Shown: positions 35,088 through 48,110, numbered from the stretch's first letter. The stretch is DNA of 64,000 nt from Micropterus salmoides (GCF_014851395.1 NW_024040040.1:14311403-14375402); one strand, 5' to 3'. Translations and numbers: made by a program. The notes: a model not told the origin generated them from the sequence alone.

Positions 35088-38000
35088 TATGAAGTAAATT
35101 TGCCAAAGTGGGTGAAATCGAATAACTAACACATTTCAAAATGAAAACCAGATCTGCACTGTGTAAAACCATGCTTTGGAACAAAAAACAGCAACAAGTG
35201 TTACCATGAAAATCAAATGTTACTTCCCACAGAGAATTTTTCATGTCTTATTTTGAAATTAGGATCAATAGATAATCAACAACACATGGTCGGTCATTAG
35301 AAATAGAAAACCTAGAAGAGGAAACAGAAGCTGAGAGGAGACTTTTCATTACTCCACACCACTGATGTAATGATGTTCGTTACTGTTTCCTACTTGTTCA
35401 GTGTTTTCAGCTTGCCATCAAAAAGTAGTTGACATAAAAAATACTGCAGTATGAATCACTCTTCAGCATCAAATGGCCCTGTCCTACAGACCTAGAAAAG
35501 TTCCTAGCTTGCTCCCTCGAGGAAGACCGCAGCTTGAATTTACTGCAGTTACAATGGCTTCCAATGCAGACCCAAAATCATGGGGAAAAAAAGTGTGAAA
35601 ATGTATTACAATGTTCTCAGAGACTTCTTAAACCAATCCTGCAGCATGATGCACTTCTGCCCTCTTGATCATTACATTCCAAACCAAGTCTCTCCGCACT
35701 GTACAGACAAATGAAAAAAGGAAAAACCTGAATAAATTAATGGAGAAACGAAAGTAGAGATCCATACAATTGGAAGTCATTTATAGGTTTTTTCCTTTTA
35801 TTTAAACCTGCACCCTAATTTCATTTATTCTAGTGTCAAAATGGCTTGTAGGCACAAAATGTTTTGGAATCCATGCAGTAGATGGCTTCAGCTACGCCAA
35901 TGCTACGCCAATGCTTCTTTTTCCCCACCAATAGACTCAGACTGTTGAACCAGGTGTCTGACAACATCATGGAAAGGATCCCTATGAGTGATTTCCAGTG
36001 ACACCCTTTGTTTTTAACCAGAAATAGAAGTCTCGCTCAAGGACGATTCTCGCTGTGAAATCTCGTGAGAGTGGAGTTGTTGCAGTAAGACACCGGTGGA
36101 AATTTGAGTTTCTCTATGTACACAACAAACCCAAAAATATGTGAAAATAGAGCCCAGGTTTAAAAATACTAAAACTACCCTTTAACGTCTTCCATCCATT
36201 TGTCACCCACTTGTACCATCTTCCACACCAGCTTTGTTCCATGTCCCGCTATGAGCTCCTAATAGCTCTGAAGCTTTAAGTAGCAGAATTAGGGATTTAT
36301 TGGTGTGGTAAAGGTCATGGACCAAGTTTCTATTAATGTTTGTTAGGATTGGTTGCTTTCTTATTGCTCTGACTGTTTAAATCCAACTCCTGTGAATCTA
36401 AGCTGTCATCCTTAAAGACGACTTGATCCTGAGCCTTTCATATTTGCAATTTTTGTGATGATGACAGTCACAACAAAAATTTTAGAAGACAGAAAAGGAG
36501 GCTGCCTTAGAGAGCTCTAATAAATAAATAAAACAATGACAGTTTAGTCCAGCACATTGCTGCAGTGGAAAAGCATGCAAGGCTCATCCAGGTCAGGTTA
36601 TCTTTGTATTGGTTCGTGCAGACTGCAGCTCTTTGGAAAGCATTTCTTCCCTTTGCCAAAATTCCAGTTTCAATGCCAATATAAACCCAGTCAGTGCAAA
36701 TTAACGGAGAGCGTTAGCTATCAATCATTTCCTAATACACAGAATTTGATGTGGAAATAATGGTGCCATAATCCAAGGTGAGCAGTTGTACAGAAGACTG
36801 ATCCAGATGTCATGAAGAATGATGTACGGACTCTGTAAAAGGACTGGCTTTGCCGTAATAAATTAATATAATAATAAATTTCAAGGTAGTACGAATTACA
36901 GCCACCTAATCTAAATGTTACAGCCAGGTTAGGTTGGCATATACCGCGCCAAGCTGCATGGACCAGCAAGCTATCTGTTTAATGTTTGCCAGACATACCC
37001 ACATGCCAAGTTTTACAGTTTTACACTTTCTCCACAAATTACATGAAGGAAGAGTCAAGTTCCATGTATTTTATTTATTTTTTTATTAGGACAGAATCAG
37101 TTAGTGATACAGCAGATTTAACATTTGGAAAACATATCAACTCCAGCTCATATTTTCAGTATTTTTTTCATGAGGAAGATGCAGAAAGCACTTTATGTAT
37201 TATCAACATAACCAATTGGAAACTAAATCATTGTCATCGTCACTAATCTTTATATTATTTCTGTATTTGCCGTGTTAAACATCAGAGGTTTCTTTCTGCC
37301 ATTATCACCTCTGCCATTGTCATGATCACCAGCACCTTTGCCATCCTCATCACCACTGCTGTTGTCGTCCCCTTCATCATCCTGACCTCGTCGTCACTTT
37401 CCTCTTGAGGGCCTTTGATTGTTCTGGACCTCTTGTATCTTTTTAGCCAGTGTCTGGAGAGGGCCTTTAGCTTTTAGGCTGAGCGACTGATGGTTAGAGA
37501 GAAAGGGGGATAATAAAAAAAAGGACAGAAGAAAGAGGGGAATCAGGAAGGAGGCTGTAATAGGAGACACACAGCAGGGGGGCTGTTTACTGTCACTGAA
37601 GGAGGAGAGGAGAGATGGGGAGTGAGACTGAGAACGAGAGGGAAAGAGGGAAGATTAGGGTTCTATACAGTGACAGAAAATGTGTGTCTTTCCCTGACAG
37701 CATCCTTCTATATTCTTAACGTCTGCTGTACGGTAACAATGAATCTTTATCTAACTTCTCTAAACTGGAACTATATCCCAGTTCTGCATTCTCACAAATA
37801 TTAGGAGTTCTTAAGCAAAGCTTTGAGCTGGCACCTGCAATGGTTCAAGTGCTGGGCAGGAGAGCTGGTAAATCACCAGGAATGTTTGAGCTACCTAATA
37901 CAGTATCAAGTAACAATTATATCGTTAAAAAAAGTTACAAAAAAACCATTACCATGTTATGTACTGTACGTTAGGTTTCTACAGTGTAACGTTATTACAC

Positions 38001-38237
38001 AAAGTTTAGATAATGTTAGCTAAGGCTTGCAGACATCAGAGGATTGGTTATACCACGGAGGGATTAAGAAGTCTCAATGCTAATGGATTTCATTCATTTC
38101 AGTAAAGGTTCACATGTAAGGGCTACCAGCACATACTTCTTTTAAGGCTAAACTGGCTGACTCCCTCCACACATCAGTGGTGCAAAAGTAGTATCAGATC
38201 TTTGTGAGATTTTAATTTCTGTTGAACCCAACTTTGA
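34800..38237. other. Intergenic DNA
   Basis: No gene can be supported. The stretch includes a CA repeat at 35052-35085, a GT repeat at about 34867-34887 and a purine-rich tract at 37490-37660. A trinucleotide-rich part lies at about 37285-37400; read on the minus strand it would give an Asp/Gly-rich peptide, but I see no gene structure around it. Confidence 0.45.
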
Positions 38238-38380
38238 TAATGCAGCATTTACTAAATTTTGTATATCAGAGGTCGGACACCTCTGGAGCAACTAGGGACA
38301 CATTGGTGGATGTGTCACAGTGAACCCGGGTCTCTCACACCAAAGGCATGTGTCTTATCCATTGCCCCATCACCACCCTG
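38238..38380 (-). mobile_element. tRNA-derived SINE, copy 3 (minus)
   Basis: On the minus strand the order is GATGGGGCAATGGATAAGAC, CCCGGGTTCACTGTGACACA (B box near 38322-38331) and ATGTGTCCCTAGTTGCTCC. The sequence continues with CAGAGGTGTCCGACCTCTGA. The family is the same as 30551-30754. The L2-like tail is decayed (GCAGCATTTACTAAA on the + strand). Confidence 0.75.
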
Positions 38381-38424
38381 TCTTTGTACTTGTCTCTGTT
38401 CTTGTTGTGTGCATCAGAGCACAG

Positions 38425-39157
38425 AGGTATACTGATATAATTTCAAAAGAGATATGAAATTAGACAATACCGTTTATAATGATATAGTTTTATGTTGAGT
38501 TAATTAATGTTTCCGTAAAGTTCTGCCAGCGTTTGCTCCTCTCTCTCCCTCACCGCGCTGCCCCTCCCTCTGCGTCTGTACGCAGCCGTCTACTCACAAA
38601 GTCTCAGTCATGGAGGGAGACAGTGCTGCTCAACACTATTAAAGAAAGAAAAACACTGTTCAGTCAGTGTTTCCCACACATACACTTTACTTCGGCACTC
38701 CGCCCAGGTTAGGCGACACATTGTAGCATTTATCAGAGAAACATGGTGACTATGTTACAAGTCGCGGCACTGGATATTTTACAAGAGCGGACCAGGTAAA
38801 GCGACAGTGAACACACCAGTCAGATGTTATTCATTTGCTACCACGATGGTTTTGTTTTGATAGGCTACGTCGTCAACTCGCCTCCTCAACATGCAGCTTA
38901 GCTGCTGCTGTGAATGTAATCACGGGAGGAAAAGTTTTTTTTCAGTGACTTTATACAGCCTAGCCTACTACTGATGTAGAAAGTCACCGAAGCGGACATA
39001 CAGGGAGAGAGAGACGGTAGAGCCCCCTTTCCACTGCACGGTACCATCTTGACTCACCTCAACTCTACTCGCCTTTTTTTGGCCGCAATATATTTTATAC
39101 CGGAATTCTTCCTAACAGTACCGGGTTATGACTTTTTCGCCATATCGCCCAGCCCTA
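38425..39157. mobile_element. hAT-type relic with an inserted MITE
   Basis: The right end reads CCATATCGCCCAGCCCTAG (39139-39157), the terminal repeat of a common fish hAT family whose left end starts CTAGGGCTGGGCGATAT. Near 38455-38490 the words GATATGAAATTAGACAATAC suggest the decayed left side. Near 39026-39075 the words CCTTTCCACTGCACGGTACC and CTCAACTCTACTCGCC match another fish MITE that probably inserted into it. Confidence 0.55.
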
Positions 39158-40331
39158 GGTTGTACTCCAAATGTCTTTGAATGTCTGAGCTCCATACCCC
39201 ATCTTAAAGAGTGAGCCCAGCCACCATGCCAAGGGAACTCATTTTGGTCATTTGTATCTGCATTTTCATTATTTCGGTCACTACATGATCACCGCCTGAA
39301 GTGAAGGAGTCCAAAAATCTCAGAGTCTTGTTTGCAAATTAAAAAAATTATGATAACAGGATCGAAAATGAGATAAACAGGCAGAGCATTGCAGTGTTGA
39401 GAGTTGGACTGTCTTGGTGAAGAGGGAGTTAAAATTGAACAGGTCTCCCTATGTTCCAGTCCACACTTTTTGCTTTTGGTAGAGACCAAAGAATGAGATC
39501 CCAGATACAAGCGGCTGACATGAGTTATACAGTATAACGATAGTGTGGAGTGTGTCACTTGACCTGCAATTCTGACTGTAGCTATTAAACCAAATCGTCA
39601 CTGTGCCTGAGGGCTTTGGTAGTTCACATTATATTAGCAACAGTATAGATACCTTCATAAATGTTAACATATTAAATCTACAAAAGGTGAACATGACAGA
39701 CCTTGGTGTTCTGTAAATGGTTAAATCAGAATTCACAGGTGTTTCTTTCATCTTCCAGGTCTACATTAAGTGCTGCTACCTATTGTTTTTAATTTTAGAA
39801 ACACCTTTGACTCTCTCTGACTCTAGGAAGCTACCTTCTCCATCACTGGTTCCTCAGCTGAGACCAGCAAATTAACAACTGCCTGCCAAGAAGCAGTCCT
39901 TTGCTCTAAACTGTTCATGATTTGATACATGAACTGGCACCTGGCTTATTAAATAAGGAATATCAGAGGATTCTTTGAAGGTTCTGTGAAGCCCCATGAC
40001 TAACCAAAATCAAAACCATTTACCCGGACTATTCAATACCCAAGCCTCACTTTAAGAACCACTGCTGTGACATTTACTGTCAAATGTCCATTTCGCTGAG
40101 ATATGTATTCCACATTGTGAGCAGACATTGCCAGAAGCCATGATGTGGGCATGGCGCCATTGTGTTAGGCATGATAGAAATGGAACAAGGCATTGCTTAC
40201 TGTAATCACATTTTGGGTTTTCAGGTTTTCCCAAACGGCAATAAATACCTGTCATCTGCACCTTTTTTTTCTCCGTAACCAGCGGGCTGCATTTACAAAA
40301 ATTAGAGGTAGTACAAGCACTTAATTTTCAG
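39158..40331. other. Intergenic DNA, nothing recognised
   Basis: No gene, RNA gene or clear repeat is seen. The open frames here are short and have no recognisable domain. Confidence 0.45.
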
Positions 40332-41435
40332 TTAAAGGTTCAGTGTGTAAGTTTTAGTGGCATCTAGTGGTGAGAGTTGCAAATTGCACCTCCCCTCCCC
40401 TATCCAAGCGAGTTGTATAGCTACGGTTCCTGAGACAGGACAAAAGATGTCCTCTGTGAGATAGCAGAGAGTTGCCACTCAAAAAATGAGGTTTCTTTAG
40501 ACAGATATATTAAGAAATTATGTTTTTTGAAAGTATGTTTTTTTATGAATATTATTGTTATTTGTTCATTAATAAATAACAGCCACATCAAGAAATGAAG
40601 TGCTACATGATGTCTCATACTCCTGTAACAGTACAAATTGGGAGGGTTGGCTCATCTGGACTAACATACCAAAGAAAATGACTCTCACATCTCAGAAACA
40701 GTGTCACATCTAGTGCATCAAGTCACTGAGAGATAACAGGAAAATGTAAACCTCACTGTTTCTGCACCACAGTCTATTATAAACCACATATTACATGAAG
40801 TTTACAAAGGCATTGTCAGGTGAGGATCAAGGCTCCTCTCGCTTTGTTTAATTTATTAGATAAGCAATCTGTAAATTTACCAAAATGTTTATTTATTAAA
40901 ATACAACAGAAACACAATGTAGTACTGACAGCCATAATTTCAGCTTGTGGTAAAACGGTGCAACGGTTTTAATGGGCATTTAGCATGTGAAAGTACAAAT
41001 TACACAATCCAACAACATATTTTTTTCTACCAGGGCAGTAAAAGTTTAGCTGGCTGATGCTTCCATGCTCTAAGCTAACGTTTTATTGCCAATTACTGAT
41101 CAGCTGATTCTCTCGCTAACTTAACCGAAAAGCCAAACCACAGCACTGGAGAACAACATGGCTACATGAAATTAATCCAACAAGATAAGACACTGACAGG
41201 GGAAACACACCAGGGCTCTCTGTGATTATGGCCAGCCATGATGACGAAACACGCTCTGTGGCATTGTTTGTCCGTTGCATAATGACAAAATACTGCATTG
41301 TCCATAGGAGGGAGTGCGCGTGGTTATGTAGATAAAAATGGCTCATTCTATGGTAATAAAAACATAATGGTTCATTATGCAAGGTCTTTACACACCACTG
41401 AATGAATCCTCAAATATTACACACTGAACTTTTAA
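40332..41435. mobile_element. TTAA-flanked non-autonomous element (piggyBac-like)
   Basis: TTAA lies at both edges (40332-40335 and 41432-41435). Inside it, inverted termini read AGGTTCAGTGTGTAA on the left and AAGTTCAGTGTGTAA as the complement of the right, with 14 of 15 positions matching. TTAA duplication is the hallmark of piggyBac-type transposition. The left subterminal part GTTTTAGTGGCATCTAGTGG fits a common fish family. I see no transposase in the interior, so it is a deletion or MITE derivative of about 1.1 kb. Confidence 0.8.
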
Positions 41436-41564
41436 GTAAGAAATAATGCACAACAAGGTGTTCCAATATAAGAAAGTAATGGACAAGGTGGAAGCAATGA
41501 CCTTCCCAGTGTTTCCTCCACTGTTGGCTTTAATATGTTGATAATTGTTTACTACTTCTGCTTT

Positions 41565-43192
41565 CTGATGTCAACCAAGATGGTGCTGAGCATAGCGGCT
41601 TCGTTGTTAGGTGCTCTTTGTTTTGTTTTTGTGTGTTAATTCAGTTTTCGGCTGTGATTCCCAGTGCTCTTTCACCAGAGAAGAGTTCATGAACATCAGG
41701 GGAACAACTCCAGCGGATTTAGTTCCGACTTTTCTCGCGTCAATGTAATTATTGGACATTTGGCGAAGGGCTCTCTTGCACCGCAGGAGAGGAAAAAGAG
41801 CCGGGTCGCTTGTGTGTCTTCGCCGTAAGGGTCTCCGCACACCGCTACCAGCAATATTTCTCTCCAACTTGCTGGCTGGCTTCCAGCTTCCAACTCTACA
41901 GAGCGGACCGCGACACAGAGCTCTCCGGCAAAACAAAAGGTGGAGGTGTCTGTTTTTATATTAACAATGGCTGGTGTACTGACGTGACAGTGATTCAGCA
42001 ACACTGTTCTCCTAATCTGTAATATTTTATCATCAACTGTAAACCGTTTTACTCCCTCTGTGAGTTTGCTTCATTCACTCTGGTCGGTGTTTACATTCTG
42101 CCCCAGGCCAACGTTCAGGACGCACAGCGCATGCTGGCCGACCAGATACTGTGTGTGGAGCAGACAAACCCGGACTCCCTTGTTATTGTTCTCGGTGACT
42201 TTAACAAAGGAAACATCAGCCAAGAACTCGCCAAATACAGACATTTTATAAAGTGCCCAACCAGAGAGGGGAACCCTTTAGATCACTGCTACACCACAGT
42301 TAGCAGCCGTCACACGCACTCCACTGGGACACTCTGATCACGTCATGATCTACCTGATTCCTGCTTACAGGCAAAAATTAAAGCTTTGTAAAACTGTAGT
42401 GAGGACATCAAAGAAGTGAACCAGTGAAGCTGTAGAGGATCTTCAGGCATGTTTGGACTGCACTGACTGGGATGTTTTCAGGACTGCTACCAACAATCTG
42501 GACGGGTTTACAGAGGCTGTGACGTCCTACATCAGCTTCTGTGAGGACACCTGTATACCAACACGCACCAGGATGAGTTATAACAATGACAAACCCTGGT
42601 TTACAGCTAAACTCAGACAGCTGAGGTTGGAAAAGGAGAAGGCATTTAGGAGTGGGGACCGAGCCGGGTGCAGGACGTTAAAGTACAGGTTTAGCAAGGA
42701 GGTGCGAGAAGCTAAACGACTGTACGCAGAGAGGCTAAAGAACCAGTTCTCTGCAAACAACAACATTTCTGTCTGGAGGGGGTTCAGACAGATCACGAAC
42801 TACAAACCCAAAGCCCCATCAACGACTCTTGCCTGGCAAATGAGCTGAACCAGTTCTACTGCCGCTTTGAGAGTCAATCGGACACCATCCCCCGTGACTC
42901 CTCCGCTCAGTTTTAACCCCAGTCCACCATCTCATCCCCCCACCCAGTTAGCCAGCTCCACCCCTTCCCTCCTCTGTCCATCTCAGAGGGTGGAAGTCAG
43001 ACTGTTCAGGAAGCAGAAACCCAGCAAAGCAGCTGGGCCAGACTCTGTCTCCCCATACACCCTGAAGCACTGTGCTGATCAGCTGTCTCAGGTGTTCACA
43101 GACATTTTTAACACCTCACTGGAGACATACCATGTGCCAGCCTAATGAAGTCCTTTGAACGCCTTGTGTTGTCCCACCGTAAAAAAAAAAAA
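41565..43192 (+). mobile_element. Decayed non-LTR retrotransposon (LINE)
   Basis: The + strand carries, in order, an endonuclease-type segment, a linker and the first part of a reverse transcriptase, in broken frames. It ends with a short A run at 43181-43192. The reverse transcriptase core is missing. The last coding part reads across two segments that do not belong together, so there was an internal deletion near 43140. The 5' edge near 41565 is set by the change in composition only. The clade is L2/Rex1/CR1-like by motif memory. Confidence 0.8.
41880..43180 (+). pseudogene. LINE ORF2 remnant: endonuclease plus partial RT
   Basis: The endonuclease part shows GKTKGGGVCFYINN (about 41925-41970), then LVIVLGDFNKGN (about 42179-42215) and IKCPTREGNPLDHCYTT (about 42249-42300), the GDFN and DH motifs of apurinic-type endonucleases. 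A linker follows at 42453-42838 with WFTAKLRQLRLEKEKAFRSG. The pre-RT segment at about 42990-43145 contains RKQKPSKAAGPDSVSPYTLK, then MKSFERLVLSH at 43145-43180. Stops and shifts lie near 42020, 42337-42420 and 42840. The YADD-type catalytic core is absent, so it is dead. Confidence 0.8.
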
Positions 43193-45924
43193 TCAAAGAC
43201 CCACTCCATGGGGTCATTGTATTACTTATATAATATAAAATCTTGATAATGCACACTTAGATGATTTTCATATGCTGTTATTTTATTTTTTATGCAAACA
43301 AAATGGCAATTGTATTTGTGTTTTTCAATATAAAACTTGTTGAAATGGTTCCAGTGTGTGTGTCAGTACATTTTAATATTTTTTGGCACATTTTTACAGT
43401 ACCGTGATAATACTAATAACCAGGATCATTTTGGTCACTATAATCGTGATATGTAATTTTCATATCGATTCATCCCTAATATTTCTACATTTATTTATGT
43501 CAACTGTTTGTCTACGTGTAGCACCTTAGAACCAAAACAAATTCCTCATGTGTTAAACACTACTTGGCAATAAAGCTCCTTCAGATTTGGATTCAAGACT
43601 CCATAGAGAGAAACAAAAACAAACACTTACATACTGATTTGTTGATGCACACATTTCTAGTTCTGTATCTTGAATGAGATCATTTGTGCACTGACTCTCT
43701 TAAGAAAATGTCTATACAGAATCTCTCTCTCTCACACACACACCTTGAGTGTTTCTTCCAGACGCTGTTGGGAACATGCACACACTGACACTAATGTATG
43801 CTGCTGCTTTGAAGATAGCTAAGCAACAGAGTGAGAGGGAGGAAGGGGAGACAGAACAAGAAAGGGAATTTGTGAGGGTCTTGCTGTGCTTTCTAGCAAT
43901 CAATAACAAAAACTCTTCCTAGAATACGTTGTTACTGACATGTTCAGCTGTAGCTTCTCAGTAAAAACAATTTCAACAGTGTACAGTCAATGCTGAAGAC
44001 ATCTAAAATTCTTTGTTTGCTCTGTAAAATGTGTTGATCTTTTGACATGTTAAAGGATAAAAAAAAATTTAAAAATCACACACAAACACAAATCACACAA
44101 CATCTAAATAACTATCTTAACTAGCTTCAACTAGTTACAAGAAGAATGACAAATATCCTGGCAACACAAATTTCTCTTTAAAGATGTGCTGCCCCCCAAA
44201 ACTTGCAAAGAATAACTTAAACCTTCAATAAGCCACAAAAAAACAACACCACACTACTTGAACATGTTCAATCCCATATTGTCCTCGATCCAACTTGTCT
44301 GGCAGTGTTTGTGGGCAGGAAGCCGGTCAGGGGTTATGTTTTTATTGCTGAATTTCTTGTCTGCAAAACTCCTATTTGAATGACTCGAGGCCCGTACTGG
44401 TCTACAACTATAACTCAAAGATGAGCAAGACTGAAGGCAAGCGGGTTGGTCAGTGCAAACAAAGAAAAATAAAGAAAATAAAAGAAAAAAAAAAGTTGCT
44501 CTTTAAAGAGGTAAAGTTAAAATCTGTAAATTTTACTCTGACCCCCAAACCTAAGCATTAATACCCTATATAACATTTATATAAAAAGTCCAGGTCAATA
44601 AGGATTAACCACACATTACAACTTACAATGGTTAGCATTATTCTCACTGGGTTAAAAAAAGAAAAAGAAAAAAAGAAAAAATCATCCAAGGCTTGTAGGT
44701 TTGAGAAGAATAAAAACATTTTTGAAAAGGAATAGATGGCCTTAAAAGTGCTTGTTTTTTTTCGAAACCTACAGCATACAACTTATTTAAGAGACCGTGT
44801 ACTTCGGCACTGTCAAGTTCGGCACACAGTAATTTATCCCTTTTATTTTATTGTATTTTACTAATTTTATATTTATCTTAAACGTGTATTTTAGTCTTTT
44901 CAATGTTTTCATGCTTTTATCTTGTATTGTTTTTGTATTATTATTGTCTCTTGGGTATTATTGTCTTTACACTTGTTAAAGCACTTTGTAACTTGTTTTT
45001 GAAAAGTGCTCTACAAATAAAGATTATTATTATTATTATTATTATAATTGAAAAGATCTTTATGTATGTTGTGTTTTGAATGACTTTACTTATCTGCCAA
45101 TATGGCAACTATGAGTGGAGCCTTTAATTTTGAAATGCCAGGAGAATGTATTTGCCAAATATAGATGATATATATTTCTCTCACGTGATTTTCAGGACTT
45201 CGATTTACTTTCTTATTTACAGTGTTTTGACAGTGCAGGTACACAGTATTTATTTACTACTCAGCCCTGATTTGAACTCCTGATGTAGTACATATGTAAT
45301 TTCAAGTACAGAAATCAGAAAATTATAAACTGTACCCATTTCCAGTTCCTGTCAGTGTCAAAATGTTGTATTAATTGTTTTCTGCACAGCTATTTATCTG
45401 TCACATCTGCAGACCTCTGTACTGCCAGTGAAAGCTGGCATGACAAGTGTAATCTAAAAGCAAGGGAAGACTCCACTGTAGGTTTATTAAGGCTGACACA
45501 GTAGATATAAATACTTTACCTACTGTTCCAGCTACTAACAATCATTTTCATCATCGATTAATGTGCCAATTCTTTTCTAGATGTATCATCACAATTTCCG
45601 AGAACCTAGGTGACAGGCTGACAGCTTCAAACTACTTCTTTTTGTCCGACCAACGCCAAAACCCAAATAAATTCAATCTACAATGGAGAAAAGCAGCAAA
45701 TTATTATCTCTCAGATTATTAAGACATTTTGGCATAATTGTACTACAGGCTTGTATGTATGGAGGTAAAGGGTTGCTGCACAGACCCATGAATCCATCAA
45801 GAGAAGCGGATACCGTCCTGGTGTCCCATTCATCCTCAAAAAAGCAGCTCATCAGGCATATTTCCTGAAAAAGTTCTTTAGTCTTCCACATTTTTGGGCA
45901 GATTTTTTTAACTTTTGAAAAGAG
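43193..45924. other. Intergenic DNA with repeat fragments
   Basis: No gene is seen. Positions 43395-43483 resemble the right end of a hAT-type element (ACCGTGATAATACTAATAAC, ending TTCATCCCTAA). Positions 43563-43590 carry TTGGCAATAAAGCTCC, a LINE-tail-like word. Positions 44930-45045 end in AAAGTGCTCTACAAATAAAG followed by an ATT repeat, a typical LINE 3' tail. The A-rich stretch at 44455-44690 is low complexity. Confidence 0.5.
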
Positions 45925-46094
45925 CCAGGCTAGCATGTGTCCTCCCGCGTCTAGTTACGCTAAACAAAGCCAAGCCAACGGTCTCTGGGCTCTAACTTCA
46001 TATTTAGCATACAAACATGAGCGTGGTATTTTATCTAACTCTCAATAAGAAAGCAAATAAGGATGTTTTCCATAGTGCCAAACTATTCCTTTAA
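45925..46094 (+). repeat. Dispersed repeat, copy 2
   Basis: This copy shares with 4391-4560 the words AGCCAGGCTAGC, a GCTAAAC-type block, TCATATTTAGC and ATCTAACTCTCAATAAGAAA. It ends with AAACTATTCCTTTAA at 46080-46094. The TTAA edge may mean a piggyBac-like non-autonomous family, but the left end is not resolved. Confidence 0.6.
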
Positions 46095-47990
46095 CCTTGC
46101 GGGTTATTTCTGAAAAGCTTCTCTTGGAACAGGTGCTTTGAGTAAACACTTCAGATGCTCTTAAAACTAAATCACCATACTATAGATTAAAGGGCGCTTC
46201 CTACTAAAACACTCTTAACCTCTAAGACTGATTGTTATCAGATAACTCGGCCCTGCACTGTACCCAGACCTCGCCCGTCCACACAAACACACACACTCAA
46301 GCTCTCACCTGTCGGGCCATTCCAGCATTCTTTACCTGCCACTGGGACCGACTCCAACAACTGTCAATTATCCGTAATACAATCCCACAGGCGATTGACA
46401 AGCCAGTAGAGCAAAGGATCGAGTTCAGTCTCTTGGGGATGTATGTGCGTGCGTGCGTGCGTGCGTGTGTGCGTGCGTGCGTGCGAGTCAAGGCGTGTAC
46501 TTGTGTGGAATCAACCAGCAACACTGCTAAGCTCTGACTTCAAGCAGCTCAGGTTGACTAGAAGTCGATGGGCTGATAAAAACGCCAAGTGTGTGTGTGT
46601 GTGGTATAGGCCTTGTTGTCTGAAGACAGAGACCATGGGAACACATTGACACCGCTAATCCTCTACCATCGAAAAAAACCCACCACATAATACACACAAA
46701 CACACAAGAAGTATGTTAGCCTACATTTGACCAGCATTCTTTTTGTTTTTTAATCAGTCATATGACTCAATAAAAGCTATTACATTGGCTGAACACTCAG
46801 GAGAAATTTCCTGTTAATGTTAAATTTTACTGCAGTTTAAGTAATGTGCAGGTTTTAAGCCATAAAAATCCTATGTTTGGGGCGGATGGTTTGATATAGT
46901 AAATGTGTGACTTCTATGTCAAACTATAATTCGCATCCCGTCTCCTACCAACAGTAAAATGTGTCTTGTAACTGATCTTTCCCTAAGCAAAGTCATTTAA
47001 GTTGCATAAATGTTATCATGGGATGCTACTTTAGTAAAAGCTCATATGAGTTGCTTTTCAAATAGTCAGATGAGACATTTTGTGGATGTTACTGTACTGA
47101 CAAATTATTCTATGAGGACTTATTGGAAAAATCCTCAGCTACAAAATGTAAAGTGTGTTTTTTGTTTACAGAGGAAACAACTGCAGTGTAAAAATTATAG
47201 TATTTCACAGTTATTACAGAATGTGGGGTTACTCGGTACAGTCACACCACTTTAAGTATTGGATTACATCCAATGTTTCCAGCTAGATTTCTGCTGAAGA
47301 AAGATGATTTCTTGACCACGTGTACATGTATTTATGTTTCTTAGTGGTGTTTTACACATAGACATGTACATGACAGAGACTTTAGTCAGGACAGACGATG
47401 CATCCCTGTACTGAAAACAAAAATGTAGTCACCCTTACTCCCCCATACCATACTTTAAGCAGGTTTTTCACTATAACTGTCTTTTCTTTTATGCATTAAA
47501 TGACTCCCCTCTATCTGAAAGTCTGAAAGGAGGACACACTTTTCAATAGGTGTTTACTGTGAAATTGCTTCTATTGAATTGTTAAAATGACCTATGAAAA
47601 CAAACACCCTGTGTTACATGTTGCAAAGGAGGGTATAGGATTATGATTTAAAAAAAAAAAAAAGAAAAACCCACACACACACACACACACACAGCAAAGC
47701 AGAGGGACACATGACAACAGTGTCATGTGAAAAGCCACAGAGAGATATGACCAAATTCAACTGAAAAAAAAAATAAAAAGGAAATCTAAAGATGTGTTTG
47801 GATTAATATAGTGTCTTATCTAAAACTTTAACATTTCCATTGCATTTTAATACAACAAATTCAATGGAGGCTTGGATCATTGTCATCACTGGAATGATGC
47901 CAAAAACAAGATAATGTCAACCGAAGAAAGGTTCAAGTATGGCTCTTAACCTCATTTTACAATGTGCATGTGTGTAGGGCGTGGGGCCGT
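46095..47990. other. Intergenic DNA
   Basis: No gene is seen. The stretch contains the GCGT repeat listed separately, a GT run at about 46589-46602, an A run at 47650-47662 and a CA repeat at about 47672-47693. Confidence 0.5.
46441..46485 (+). repeat. GTGC tetranucleotide repeat
   Basis: The tract is a near-perfect alternation of purine and pyrimidine made of GTGC units with GT interruptions over 45 bp. Such tracts can adopt left-handed Z-DNA. The open frames in both directions over it (with VRACVRA-type repeats) are translations of the repeat. Confidence 0.85.
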
Positions 47991-48110
47991 ATTAATGTCC
48001 TGAGTTTAACGCTGTAATTATTCACCTTTATTGTCCCCATAATACAGACTATCAATCAGAACCTGACGCGCGCCATTAACAGAGAACCTGACCGAATGCC
48101 GAATGGAAGA
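47991..48110. promoter_or_regulatory. Candidate regulatory element
   Basis: A homeodomain core TAATTA is at 48015-48020, a SOX-like CCTTTATTGTCC at 48025-48036 and a CpG-rich GACGCGCGCC near 48064. They sit together in balanced, repeat-free sequence 30 kb from sox1. The motif evidence is weak. Confidence 0.3.

Noticed and set aside
37285..37400. Asp/Gly-rich minus-strand reading as a possible exon
   Set aside because: It is a trinucleotide-rich low-complexity stretch. A stop lies close by and no splice sites or partner exons are evident.
41607..42004. Minus-strand frames of 109 and 102 codons
   Set aside because: They are antisense to the LINE endonuclease region.
46232..46649. Frames with VRACVRA-type repeats in both directions
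   Set aside because: They arise from the GTGC repeat.
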